This document shows, one piece after another, positions 25,970-33,679 of a DNA stretch of 37,273 nucleotides. The stretch spans positions 1 through 37,273 of the forward strand of contig CAZDLO010000027.1 in the NCBI GenBank assembly GCA_964506325.1, given 5' to 3'. The notes under the pieces were generated by a model. It ran no database searches. It saw nothing but the letters and a program-made list of their open reading frames with translations, and was not told the origin of the DNA. This DNA comes from CAINVV01 sp964506325 (GTDB taxonomy: Bacteria; Bacteroidota; Bacteroidia; Bacteroidales; Prolixibacteraceae). Within the stretch, counting starts at the first letter, position 1, and the number at the start of each line of letters is the position of its first letter. The translations under genes and the position numbers were made by a program.

Positions 25970-27013
25970 CTATTTCTTGTCAACCATTAACCAGTAACCA
26001 TTTTGAGGCTCTGCACCCTGTAACCTCGCAAGAACCACTTCGGCCTCCTTCCGGTTCTGAAAACGCTCAACCGAGACGCGGAAAAATTCTCTTCCCAAAG
26101 TGGAAACTTCAGGATGATAGCCTTGTTTTGATAACTGGTCTGCCAGCTTCTCGGCATTTTCCCTGATTTTAAAACAACCCCCTACAACATGAAATTTTCC
26201 TACAAAGTTCCCTGCATTCTGAATTACAGCATCTTCTGTTGAAGAAATTTTTGGGACTTCCGGAGTTTTTACAGCTGTAAGATTGATTTTTAGGGCCTCA
26301 GCTTCGGGAAGTTTGGCATCATTGGTTATTTTGTTTTCAGGCGCTGCAATCTCTTTGTCAGGCTCAGAAACAACCTTGTGACTGTTTGTGACCGGAGTAT
26401 CAGTTATGGTAAGTGATGCAGTATTTGCTTTCTGCTGTTGTTCAGATGAACCGGTAAGGATGAATTTTGGGATAAAATACAACGCAGCGATAATTGGCAG
26501 TGTTATCAGAAGATATTTTACAACAGGCCTGCGATGTAGTTGTGGCTCGGGTGCTTTGTCCCTGTATACAGGCCTGGCAGGCTGCGTGTATTTATTGATT
26601 AACCGTGGAAAGTGGAAAGACTGTAGTCCGAAAGTATCTGTTCTCAGATATTCATTTTTGTCAGCCTCAAATAAAAGATGATCATTGGAATCATAATGAA
26701 GGCTTCCAACATTTTCAAATTCAATCCTTTCTCCGTTTTCCAGCCTGGACATGCACTCTGAAACATATTCTGAGACGATTTTCCTGGCTTCAAGGTAACC
26801 GATGCCTTCCCGTTCACCGATATAGTTTACGAGCAATCCATCATTCTTAATAAGTTTCCCATTAAATATCAACTCTTTCACAGGTGGATGAAATTGATCT
26901 CCCTGGGGATCTGATACCGCAGGCAGGTAGTTGGCAATAAACCCCCCGAGATCGGGAATGATCACGCAATCGTTGGTCTTCAACAAGTCAGTGAGATAAA
27001 CTGCAAGGTTCAT
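25970..27013 (-). CDS. HU-CCDC81 and SPOR domain protein
   Basis: From the ATG at 27013 it is 347 residues (a longer version would need TTG at 27034). The N-terminal part (MNLAVYLTDLLKTNDCVIIP, then DLGGFIANYLPA) matches the CCDC81-like prokaryotic HU domains of Bacteroidota, to about residue 125. A single transmembrane helix follows (about 165-184: VKYLLITLPIIAALYFIPKF), then a variable linker rich in Lys/Glu/Pro. The C-terminal SPOR domain is at about 270-347 (FHVVGGCFKIRENAEKLADQ), which binds glycan-denuded peptidoglycan. The layout suggests a protein that links an HU-like cytoplasmic domain to the cell wall, probably at the division site. Two adjacent palindromes and a -7 box lie just upstream. 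Confidence 0.88.
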   Translation of the reverse strand: MNLAVYLTDLLKTNDCVIIPDLGGFIANYLPAVSDPQGDQFHPPVKELIFNGKLIKNDGLLVNYIGEREGIGYLEARKIVSEYVSECMSRLENGERIEFENVGSLHYDSNDHLLFEADKNEYLRTDTFGLQSFHFPRLINKYTQPARPVYRDKAPEPQLHRRPVVKYLLITLPIIAALYFIPKFILTGSSEQQQKANTASLTITDTPVTNSHKVVSEPDKEIAAPENKITNDAKLPEAEALKINLTAVKTPEVPKISSTEDAVIQNAGNFVGKFHVVGGCFKIRENAEKLADQLSKQGYHPEVSTLGREFFRVSVERFQNRKEAEVVLARLQGAEPQNGYWLMVDKK

Positions 27014-27031
27014 GAAAGAATATTTGAACCC

Positions 27032-27039
27032 CAAATATA
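27032..27039 (-). promoter_or_regulatory. Perfect -7 box (TATATTTG) of the SPOR-domain gene
   Basis: On the minus strand TATATTTG lies 18 bases before the ATG at 27013. The expected -33 position does not hold TTTG, but this may be compensated by a regulator binding the adjacent palindromes. Confidence 0.5.
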
Positions 27040-27043
27040 AGAA

Positions 27044-27080
27044 TAAATCTCAGATTTAGTACTTTTGAATCCTGATTCAA
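27044..27080. promoter_or_regulatory. Two adjacent palindromes, likely operator pair
   Basis: TAAATCT-C-AGATTTA (27044-27058) and TTGAATC-CT-GATTCAA (27065-27080) are both perfect 7-base inverted repeats. Their centres are about 21.5 bases apart, close to two helical turns. Both have the core AATC-x-GATT with a 2-3 base spacer. The first falls in the spacer of the minus-strand promoter and the second just upstream of it, as expected for a dimeric regulator binding twice. Confidence 0.55.
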
Positions 27081-27327
27081 CATGGGATATTCAGCAACAA
27101 CAAGTACCCCATCCTGCGTGAGAGCAATGACCGGTAAATAATCCGAATGCTTCTATGTGGTTATTGGCTTCACTGATCTTCGGTTTCATTTGGCAATTGA
27201 AAAGCAGATTATCAGGAAATGAAATGAGAATGACCCGGGAACAACATCCGGCATGTTAATGGCATACTGATAATTAGCTTGCAGAATGATGTTTCAATCT
27301 GATAAATAAAAGAAAAATTACCGGCTA

Positions 27328-28356
27328 ATGATAAGAAAAATACTGACAACAGGAGGTACTGGCTATATTGGTTCACATACGGTGGTTGAGTTGCAGAATG
27401 CTGGTTATGACGTAGTCATCGTCGATGATCTCAGCAATTCCACAATGGGAGTAGTCAGCCAGATTGAACAGATTACAGGGAAACGGCCGGAATTTCACAG
27501 GATCAATATGCAGAACCGTGAGCAGCTTGATGCTCTTTTTCAGCAAACGCCCGGAATTGAGGCGGTAATTCATTTTGCAGCATCCAAAGCGGTCGGTGAA
27601 TCAGTTGAAAAGCCTTTGGTTTATTACAGGAACAATGTGCTTTCACTGCTGAATCTTCTCGAATGTATGGAGAAATACAAGGCGCCTTACCTTGTGTTTT
27701 CCTCCTCCTGCACTGTTTATGGCCAGCCGGAAGCGCTGCCTGTTACTGAAATGACTCCGCGAAAAAAAGCCGAATCTCCATATGGCAACACGAAAATTAT
27801 CTGTGAAGACATAATCAGCGATTATACAAAAGCCAATAAGGCTATTCATGCCATTGCACTCCGTTATTTCAATCCGATAGGCGCCCATCCCTCTGCTCTC
27901 ATTGGCGAGCTGCCCAACGGAATTCCGGGCAACCTGGTGCCATTTGTCACCCAGACAGCAGCAGGTTTGCGTGATCAACTCCAGGTCTTCGGGAACGACT
28001 ACAATACCCCTGACGGCAGTTGCATCCGGGATTACATCAATGTAGTGGATCTTGCCAAGGCCCACGTGACAGCAATCGGACGGTTGTTGGAGCGAAGAAA
28101 TAATTCTGCATTTGAATTCTTCAACATCGGCACAGGGAAGGGAGTTTCTGTTTTGGAGCTGCTGAATTCATTTGAGAAGGTTACAGGTCAGAAGGTAAAT
28201 TACCGGATTGTAGGCAGAAGGGCAGGAGACATCGAAAAAATTTTTGCAGATACGACCAAAGCAAACAATGACCTGGGGTGGAAGGCTGTTGCTTCCCTGG
28301 AAGAGACTTTACTCTCTGCCTGGAACTGGGAAAAAATACTCAGGAAGATTGAATAA
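27328..28356 (+). CDS. galE: UDP-glucose 4-epimerase
   Basis: This 342-residue extended short-chain dehydrogenase interconverts UDP-glucose and UDP-galactose in the cytoplasm, feeding galactose use and surface polysaccharide synthesis. The NAD-binding motif is TTGGTGYIGSH at 7-17; the catalytic residues are in SSSCTVYG (about 125-132) and the Y-x-x-x-K of PYGNTK (Tyr152, Lys156). YFNPIGAH and the C-terminal DPGW-like NDLGWKA segment are also family-typical. It is 110 bases upstream of rfbB on the same strand. Confidence 0.93.
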   Translation: MIRKILTTGGTGYIGSHTVVELQNAGYDVVIVDDLSNSTMGVVSQIEQITGKRPEFHRINMQNREQLDALFQQTPGIEAVIHFAASKAVGESVEKPLVYYRNNVLSLLNLLECMEKYKAPYLVFSSSCTVYGQPEALPVTEMTPRKKAESPYGNTKIICEDIISDYTKANKAIHAIALRYFNPIGAHPSALIGELPNGIPGNLVPFVTQTAAGLRDQLQVFGNDYNTPDGSCIRDYINVVDLAKAHVTAIGRLLERRNNSAFEFFNIGTGKGVSVLELLNSFEKVTGQKVNYRIVGRRAGDIEKIFADTTKANNDLGWKAVASLEETLLSAWNWEKILRKIE

Positions 28357-28392
28357 AAATTATTCTGAATTTTGACCTGGGATTATTATTGA

Positions 28393-28423
28393 TATGATTA
28401 TCATTGCATTAATATTATATTTC
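28393..28423 (+). promoter_or_regulatory. Candidate promoter of rfbB
   Basis: TATG (28393-28396) and TATATTTC (28416-28423) are exactly 19 bases apart, each one base from the TTTG and TAnnTTTG boxes. It lies in the 109-base gap after galE, so rfbB may be transcribed independently. Confidence 0.5.
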
Positions 28424-28465
28424 TAATTTATTCGAACCAACTTAAGTACCTTATCCAGAAATTCC

Positions 28466-29521
28466 ATGCAAAAAACCATTTTGATCACCGGAGGTGCCGG
28501 ATTTATCGGATCTCATGTTGTCAGGCGATTTGTCAATAATTATCCTGAATATCAAATTATTAATTTAGACCTGCTTACTTATGCAGGAAACCTGGAAAAC
28601 CTCAGCGACATTGATTCAAAGCCCAATTATACCTTCGTTAAAGGTGATATTACCGACACTGAACTGGTAAACCGAATTTTTGAGAATCATAAGGTAGAAG
28701 GGGTCATTCACCTTGCAGCTGAATCCCATGTTGACCGTTCCATTACTGATCCGGCAGCATTTATCAAAACAAATATTTTCGGAACATTTAACCTGGTGCA
28801 TGCCGCCAAGGAGCGTTGGAAGAACAATATGGAGGGGAGACGTTTCTATCACATTTCAACCGATGAAGTATACGGATCCCTGGGTGAGACAGGCCTTTTT
28901 ACTGAGTCTACTTCATATGATCCAAAGAGTCCTTATTCAGCCTCCAAAGCCAGTTCAGATCACCTGGTCAGGGCCTATTTCAATACATTTAATTTGCCGG
29001 TACTGATTTCCAATTGTTCGAACAACTATGGCCCCAACCAGTTTCCTGAAAAACTGATTCCTCTCTGTATCCACAATATCCAGCACAGGAAACCAATTCC
29101 GGTTTACGGGAAAGGCGAAAATATCAGGGATTGGCTGTTTGTAGAAGATCATGCTTTAGCCATCGACCTGATTTTCCACCAGGGTGTGATAGGTGAGACC
29201 TACAACATCGGCGGAAACAATGAGTGGACCAATATTAGCCTGATCAGGACATTGTGTGATGTAATGGACAAAAAATTGGGAAGGCCGCAAGGCTCTTCCC
29301 AACAGTTGATAACATTTGTAAAAGACCGCGCCGGTCATGATCTGAGATATGCCATCGATTCATCCAAAATTCAGCAGGAACTGGGTTGGAAACCTTCTCT
29401 TCAGTTCGAAGAGGGGCTTGGCAAAACGGTGGATTGGTATCTCAGAAATTCTGAATGGCTCGATAATGTTTCTTCAGGTGCCTACGAGAAATACTATGAA
29501 AAGCAGTATAACCAGCGGTAG
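28466..29521 (+). CDS. rfbB: dTDP-glucose 4,6-dehydratase
   Basis: This 351-residue extended SDR makes dTDP-4-keto-6-deoxyglucose, the second step of dTDP-rhamnose synthesis. The NAD motif is ITGGAGFIGSH at 7-17, the catalytic segment is HISTDEVYGSLG (Thr132-Asp133-Glu134), and the Y-x-x-x-K is in YSASKASSDH (Tyr157, Lys161). NCSNNYGPNQFPEKLIP is also typical of the family. No rfbA, rfbC or rfbD is nearby in the window, so the rest of the pathway must be elsewhere. It converges with the small secreted protein gene across two bases. Confidence 0.94.
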   Translation: MQKTILITGGAGFIGSHVVRRFVNNYPEYQIINLDLLTYAGNLENLSDIDSKPNYTFVKGDITDTELVNRIFENHKVEGVIHLAAESHVDRSITDPAAFIKTNIFGTFNLVHAAKERWKNNMEGRRFYHISTDEVYGSLGETGLFTESTSYDPKSPYSASKASSDHLVRAYFNTFNLPVLISNCSNNYGPNQFPEKLIPLCIHNIQHRKPIPVYGKGENIRDWLFVEDHALAIDLIFHQGVIGETYNIGGNNEWTNISLIRTLCDVMDKKLGRPQGSSQQLITFVKDRAGHDLRYAIDSSKIQQELGWKPSLQFEEGLGKTVDWYLRNSEWLDNVSSGAYEKYYEKQYNQR

Positions 29522-29523
29522 CC

Positions 29524-29892
29524 CTATTTTCTGACAGCCTTAACTTCCACAGGCCCGTCCGGGGTTTCTGCTTTGCCTTCCAGCTTATCCTCAACCATTT
29601 TGAATTTGATGGTCACCAGGGTTGATTCGAGATAAATACCGACAGTCACCTGGTCGTCCTTGATGGAGATCTCTGAAAAATCAACTTTTTGGCCTTCAAT
29701 GACAAGCTCTCCTTTTAATTTTTCCCCGGCCTGAGAAAAATTAATCTGGCCGGAGGTATAATTTGGAGGTGCAGTTGGAGCGGAATATTGCCATTTTCCA
29801 ACCAGTTTTTTCTGGTCAAGGCTGGCGGCGTGCATTTGTGAAATCGCAACAATCAAAAGTGTCAGCGTTAACAGTAATCCTCTAATTTTCAT
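29524..29892 (-). CDS. Small secreted protein of unknown function
   Basis: This 122-residue protein has a signal peptide (MKIRGLLLTLTLLIVAISQM, then HAA) and a mature part of about 97 residues with alternating beta-strand patterns: LVGKWQYSAP, GQINFSQAGEKLKGELVIE and VTIKFKMVEDKLEGKAE. This looks like a small beta-barrel or lipocalin-like fold. There is no known catalytic motif. The stop lies two bases past the convergent rfbB stop. It is probably periplasmic, and similar proteins are common in Bacteroidota without an assigned role. Confidence 0.75.
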   Translation of the reverse strand: MKIRGLLLTLTLLIVAISQMHAASLDQKKLVGKWQYSAPTAPPNYTSGQINFSQAGEKLKGELVIEGQKVDFSEISIKDDQVTVGIYLESTLVTIKFKMVEDKLEGKAETPDGPVEVKAVRK

Positions 29893-30108
29893 AAACTCTG
29901 TTTATTTGTAAATAATTGTATGATGGATATTTAGCCCTGTAAAACAAATTGAAAATCAGCGTTGATGATAACCGCATAATCATTTCCGGTTGAAACCGGC
30001 TCATGCGGAAAGGTATTTCTGATCTTACAATTTGAGTTCAAAGGCTTCAAAAATAACAATATTTCCGTGAGCAGATTTCTTTATACATCAATAAAAGCAA
30101 TTCCTGGT

Positions 30109-30126
30109 TATCCGGACCTCCGGATA
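30109..30126 (-). terminator. Hairpin after the aldo/keto reductase gene
   Basis: TATCCGGA-CC-TCCGGATA is a perfect 8-base inverted repeat (18 bases) lying 18 bases past the stop. As RNA it would make a 7-base stem with a 4-base loop. A short T-run comes about 14 bases later on the minus strand, so an intrinsic terminator is possible, and a protein-binding palindrome is the alternative. Confidence 0.45.
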
Positions 30127-30143
30127 TAAGTGATTAACAGTGC

Positions 30144-31037
30144 TTACATCGAACCTACAATTCCCATCAGCCTGTCAACTGTATCATGTACATGAGCCGC
30201 CTCCTCAAAACCGATGGTCATGGCATGGACTTTCCTGCTCCCAACAACAAAATTCAGGGAGGCCATCCTTTCCTCCTCCTTAACCAAACCGCCACAACCG
30301 AATATTTTCATGCCCAGCACACCTTTCCCATTGTTGGCGGCAATTTCAAGAAGTGACAATATCTTGTCAGGAGCCCCATCCATTCGGATCTCCTTGTTGT
30401 TGATTCTGGCCAGGACCACATCCGGCCAATCATTCGAGACACCGGCCTGGAGGGCACCAATATCATGAGCCGAGAACCCGACTTTTTTGATCAGTCCTTT
30501 GGATTTTGCCTCACTCAGTCCGTCCATGAAACGCTTCTTATCTTCAGTCCACCTTGCATTCGACATGCAGTGAAGCAAAACTATATCAAGATAATCTGTA
30601 TCCAACTCCTTTCTGATACGATCAATCATCTGATCTACAGGCTGTAATGGATGCCAGTCCAGATTGTCTGTCCAGATTTTTGTCATAAGGGTTAGTTCCT
30701 CCCTGGGCATCATTTTTAGTGCCTCTTTGGCAAATGGATGAGATCCATAAGTGTCAGCTGTATCCAGAAAACGGATACCCCTTTCAAATCCGGCCTGAAC
30801 CATGAGTTTGAATTTCTCAAGTCCGATCCTGGTCTGATTGGATTGGTGGTTCCATCCGTTGGTGCCCATACCCATTGCCAGGCGGGAAACCTTTAACCCG
30901 GTTTTTCCAAGGTCGACCATGTCAACTTTGGTGGAAACCATCGCAGGTCCGGCCATCATCCCGGTGAAACCTCCCGAGACCACGAGAGCTCCTGAAAGCC
31001 CTGTCCTGATAAAATTGCGTCGTGTAAATTCTGCCAT
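30144..31037 (-). CDS. Tat-exported aldo/keto reductase
   Basis: This 297-residue protein has a twin-arginine signal (TRRNFIRTGLSGALVVSGG, residues 5-23) and then the aldo/keto reductase TIM barrel. The tetrad is visible as Asp92 and Tyr97 in FLDTADTYGS, Lys120 in LMTKIW, and His156 in VLLHCMSN. It probably reduces or oxidises an aldehyde or sugar in the periplasm using a bound nicotinamide cofactor, as expected for a Tat-folded substrate. The substrate is unknown. A -33/-7 promoter lies just upstream and a hairpin just downstream, so it looks like a single-gene unit. Confidence 0.9.
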   Translation of the reverse strand: MAEFTRRNFIRTGLSGALVVSGGFTGMMAGPAMVSTKVDMVDLGKTGLKVSRLAMGMGTNGWNHQSNQTRIGLEKFKLMVQAGFERGIRFLDTADTYGSHPFAKEALKMMPREELTLMTKIWTDNLDWHPLQPVDQMIDRIRKELDTDYLDIVLLHCMSNARWTEDKKRFMDGLSEAKSKGLIKKVGFSAHDIGALQAGVSNDWPDVVLARINNKEIRMDGAPDKILSLLEIAANNGKGVLGMKIFGCGGLVKEEERMASLNFVVGSRKVHAMTIGFEEAAHVHDTVDRLMGIVGSM

Positions 31038-31056
31038 CGGTTGTGGATTTATCCCC

Positions 31057-31087
31057 TAAATATATAAAATATCCAGAATCCTTCAAT
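31057..31087 (-). promoter_or_regulatory. Candidate promoter of the aldo/keto reductase
   Basis: On the minus strand ATTG (31084-31087) and TATATTTA (31057-31064) are exactly 19 bases apart, each one base off the Bacteroidota boxes. The leader would be roughly 15 bases. Confidence 0.5.
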
Positions 31088-31178
31088 CACTAACCGGAAT
31101 GAAATAATTTTCCTCATCTTGATTACCTGCAGTGCTACACCTCTTTCCCGTTAACCTTTTAATAAATTGAAGGATCTT

Positions 31179-32192
31179 TTATTTTAAGCCTACATTGGTA
31201 TAATCAACCCTTACTTCGGCAAATTTTTGAGCGATCATGTCGAGGATTCCGGTTACTTCATCTATTTCATTGGCTCTCAACAGCTGAATTCTCATTTCTT
31301 TAAAATCAGGAAGATTGGGGAAATACCTGGCGAAATGACGCCTCATTTCCAGAACTGCCCTTCGCGGATCATCCTTCCATGTGAGGGACTGACCGAGCTG
31401 GTCTTTCACATTTTCGACAATGAAAGGGACCAGGGGAGGTGATGTCAGTTCACCTGTATCCAGGAACTTCCTTATCTCTCTGAAGATCCAAGGACGTCCG
31501 ATCGACCCCCTGCCTATCATCAGTCCGTCAACTCCGGATTGTTCAAGAAAGGCTTTAGCTTTCTCAGGCCCGGTAATATCCCCGTTGCCAATAATGGGAA
31601 TATGCATTCTCGGATTGTTTTTAACGGCAGCAATAAGGCTCCAGTCGGCCGCCCCGCTATAGAGCTGACTTCTGGTGCGGCCATGAATGGCAAGGGCTTG
31701 TATTCCGGCATCCTGTAATTTTTCAGCTACTGCCACAATGGGTTGGTCTTCCTGATCCCAGCCAAGCCGTGTTTTGGCTGTAACCGGAAGGTGAACTGCC
31801 TTCACCACCTCACCTGCCATCTTAACCATCTTGGGGATATCCCGCAAAAGTCCTGCACCAGCCCCCTTTCCGGCAATTTTCTTCATCGGGCATCCGAAGT
31901 TGATGTCGATAAAATCCGGACTATATTGTTCTGCCACTTTGGCGGCTTCTACCATCGAATCGATGTTGGAACCATAAATCTGAATGGCAAGTGGACGGTC
32001 AAACTCAAAGATGGTCATCTTTTTCTTTGTCCGGGCTACATCACGAATCAATGCTTCTGAAGCAACAAATTCCGTGTACATAACATCTGCACCGTATTTT
32101 TTGCACATGTAACGAAATGATTTGTAGGTGACATCCTCCATTGGAGCCAAAAACAAGGGGAGATCTCCCAAATCAAGGTTTCCTATTTTCAT
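31179..32192 (-). CDS. dusB: tRNA-dihydrouridine synthase B-type
   Basis: This 337-residue FMN enzyme (from ATG 32192; a TTG at 32198 adds two residues) reduces uridines in tRNA to dihydrouridine. Visible family features are LFLAPMEDVTYKSFR at the N-terminus, IQIYGSN, INFGCPMKKIAGKGAGAGLL with the catalytic Cys101, AKTRLGW, IHGRTRSQLYSG, IIGNGDI and IGRGSIGRPWIF. A perfect -7 box (TATCTTTG at 32261-32268, minus) lies upstream. The exact subtype among DusA/B/C in this phylum is less certain than the family. Confidence 0.92.
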   Translation of the reverse strand: MKIGNLDLGDLPLFLAPMEDVTYKSFRYMCKKYGADVMYTEFVASEALIRDVARTKKKMTIFEFDRPLAIQIYGSNIDSMVEAAKVAEQYSPDFIDINFGCPMKKIAGKGAGAGLLRDIPKMVKMAGEVVKAVHLPVTAKTRLGWDQEDQPIVAVAEKLQDAGIQALAIHGRTRSQLYSGAADWSLIAAVKNNPRMHIPIIGNGDITGPEKAKAFLEQSGVDGLMIGRGSIGRPWIFREIRKFLDTGELTSPPLVPFIVENVKDQLGQSLTWKDDPRRAVLEMRRHFARYFPNLPDFKEMRIQLLRANEIDEVTGILDMIAQKFAEVRVDYTNVGLK

Positions 32193-32260
32193 TGACAAGG
32201 CAAATTTTAATGATGAGATGTCCGGGACAAATTGCCATTCCCGGAAAATTCAAATTATTG

Positions 32261-32268
32261 CAAAGATA
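32261..32268 (-). promoter_or_regulatory. Perfect -7 box (TATCTTTG) of dusB
   Basis: The minus-strand TATCTTTG lies 69 bases before the dusB ATG. No TTTG is found 19 bases upstream; the position has AAAG, so the -33 part is weak. Confidence 0.45.
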
Positions 32269-32289
32269 ACCATTCGCACTGTTGATCCT

Positions 32290-32319
32290 TTTGCATCACG
32301 AATGGAAAAGATAACTTTG
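32290..32319 (+). promoter_or_regulatory. Plus-strand promoter with flanking inverted repeat
   Basis: TTTG (32290-32293) and TAACTTTG (32312-32319) are perfect boxes with an 18-base spacer. An inverted repeat TGGAAAA (32303-32309) / TTTTCCA (32323-32329) is centred on the -7 box. The nearest gene on this strand starts at 32538, so the leader would be about 210 bases long. Confidence 0.5.
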
Positions 32320-32537
32320 CATTTTTCCAATGGTAATCCGGAATAGTGTAAGTACAATATGACCCACAAAGAAGTGCCGATGTACTACTTCCTCTTTTTG
32401 GAGTTTTGCCTGAATTTAAAATGCCTGATTGATTTAATTTGGAAATAAAGGATTTTTAATGGATGGCAACCAGGAACTAATACAGGACAAAATTTGCTGA
32501 ACCACAAGATTATTAAAGTATTATAAAACATATTTCA

Positions 32538-33461
32538 ATGAAGTTTTTGAGAGATTCAACTCCTTTTACCCAGGTATTGTTTACCCTGATAACAATCATT
32601 CTTGGCGGAATTTTTATTTCCCTGACCGGGTTCCTGTTTTGCCGGATCTTTTTTGGCATCGGGTTTGAAGAACTGACAGCTATGCTAACAGATTTCGAGG
32701 AACCCCGTAACCTGATGTTTATGAAGATGTTTCAAATACTGCAAACATTTGGAATGTTTATTGTCCCACCTTTGGTAATTGTTTGGTCCCTGGACGACAA
32801 GCCAATGACGTATCTGAAGCTGGATACCAAACCCGGTGGATTCCTGCTTTTTATGGTCTGTATGATTATTCTGACAGGTGGCCCTGTAATTGAATGGTTT
32901 TCTGTTGTTAACCAGCATCTTGTGCTACCTGGCTGGATGAGTTCCATCGAAACATGGATGCGGAACTCCGAAGATCAGGCCAACAATCTCACTGTGGCAT
33001 TTTTATCAGCCAGTGGCATCGGGGGATTAGTCAGTAACCTTTTCATGGTAGCAGTGCTGCCTGCCATTGGGGAAGAATTGCTTTTCAGGGGACTTCTGCA
33101 AAGACTGATCAAAAGGATGACCGGAAGCAGCCACTGGGGGATATGGATTACAGCAGCCTTATTCAGCGCGCTCCACCTTCAGTTCTTTGGGTTTCTGCCG
33201 CGGCTTCTTCTTGGTGCATTGTTCGGTTACCTTCTTGAATGGACCGGCACCTTGTGGTTGCCAATGATCGCCCATTTTATCAACAATGCCACAGGTGTAT
33301 TGGTGTACTTTTTTACGGGAGAGGGATTGGAACGCAACCAGACTGAGATGCCTGTCTTCAACAACAGCCTTTTCTTTTGGGCACTCGCAAGTGGTGCTGT
33401 ATTGTGGTTTCTGTTAAGGTACCTCTATTTAAAGCGGGTACAGGAGGAGATCCGGGAATAA
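32538..33461 (+). CDS. CPBP family intramembrane metalloprotease (Abi/CAAX-like)
   Basis: This 307-residue multi-pass membrane protein has the CPBP signature: AIGEELLFRGLLQRL (Glu179, Glu180, Arg184), FSALHLQFFGFLPR (His213), and LPMIAHFINNATG (His246, Asn250). Hydrophobic segments start at about residues 12-40 and continue through the catalytic helices. Relatives process prenylated or bacteriocin-related peptides, but the function of most bacterial members is unknown. It diverges from dusB. No bacteriocin, lantibiotic or toxin gene is nearby that would hint at its substrate. Confidence 0.92.
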   Translation: MKFLRDSTPFTQVLFTLITIILGGIFISLTGFLFCRIFFGIGFEELTAMLTDFEEPRNLMFMKMFQILQTFGMFIVPPLVIVWSLDDKPMTYLKLDTKPGGFLLFMVCMIILTGGPVIEWFSVVNQHLVLPGWMSSIETWMRNSEDQANNLTVAFLSASGIGGLVSNLFMVAVLPAIGEELLFRGLLQRLIKRMTGSSHWGIWITAALFSALHLQFFGFLPRLLLGALFGYLLEWTGTLWLPMIAHFINNATGVLVYFFTGEGLERNQTEMPVFNNSLFFWALASGAVLWFLLRYLYLKRVQEEIRE

Positions 33462-33679
33462 TTTATTATTGGGGCATTGCGGATGTTGATGTTTGGTACT
33501 TGATTTTTTGGTGTCAGTGAGGATTTTATCGATCATATTCCGCCACACCAGGTGAAAATTGTAGCCCGGCAGATTTCCGCTTAGCATCCACAATTTCGAC
33601 ACCCCGGATTGTCTTTGATTTGAAAGCGGACCCTTTATTTCAGGTTGTAATTTTTTCGGGCATGTAACATGCCATCCTT

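Larger units (their letters stand above)
27014..27327. other. Divergent 314-base intergenic region between the SPOR gene and galE
   Basis: No gene is seen. The first 70 bases contain a -7 box and two palindromes (annotated separately). The rest, up to the galE start, shows no clear -33/-7 pair or hairpin; the galE promoter was not found with confidence. Confidence 0.5.
32193..32537. other. Divergent 345-base region between dusB and the CPBP gene
   Basis: It holds a minus-strand -7 box (32261-32268) and a plus-strand -33/-7 pair (32290-32319), both annotated separately. Between that plus promoter and the CPBP start there is only a 29-codon open frame at 32359-32448, reported as a finding. No other gene is seen. 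Confidence 0.5.

Noticed and set aside
33659..33673. Hairpin GGCATG-TAA-CATGCC as a terminator
   Set aside because: The T-run lies on the wrong side for either neighbouring gene, and the stem is only six bases.
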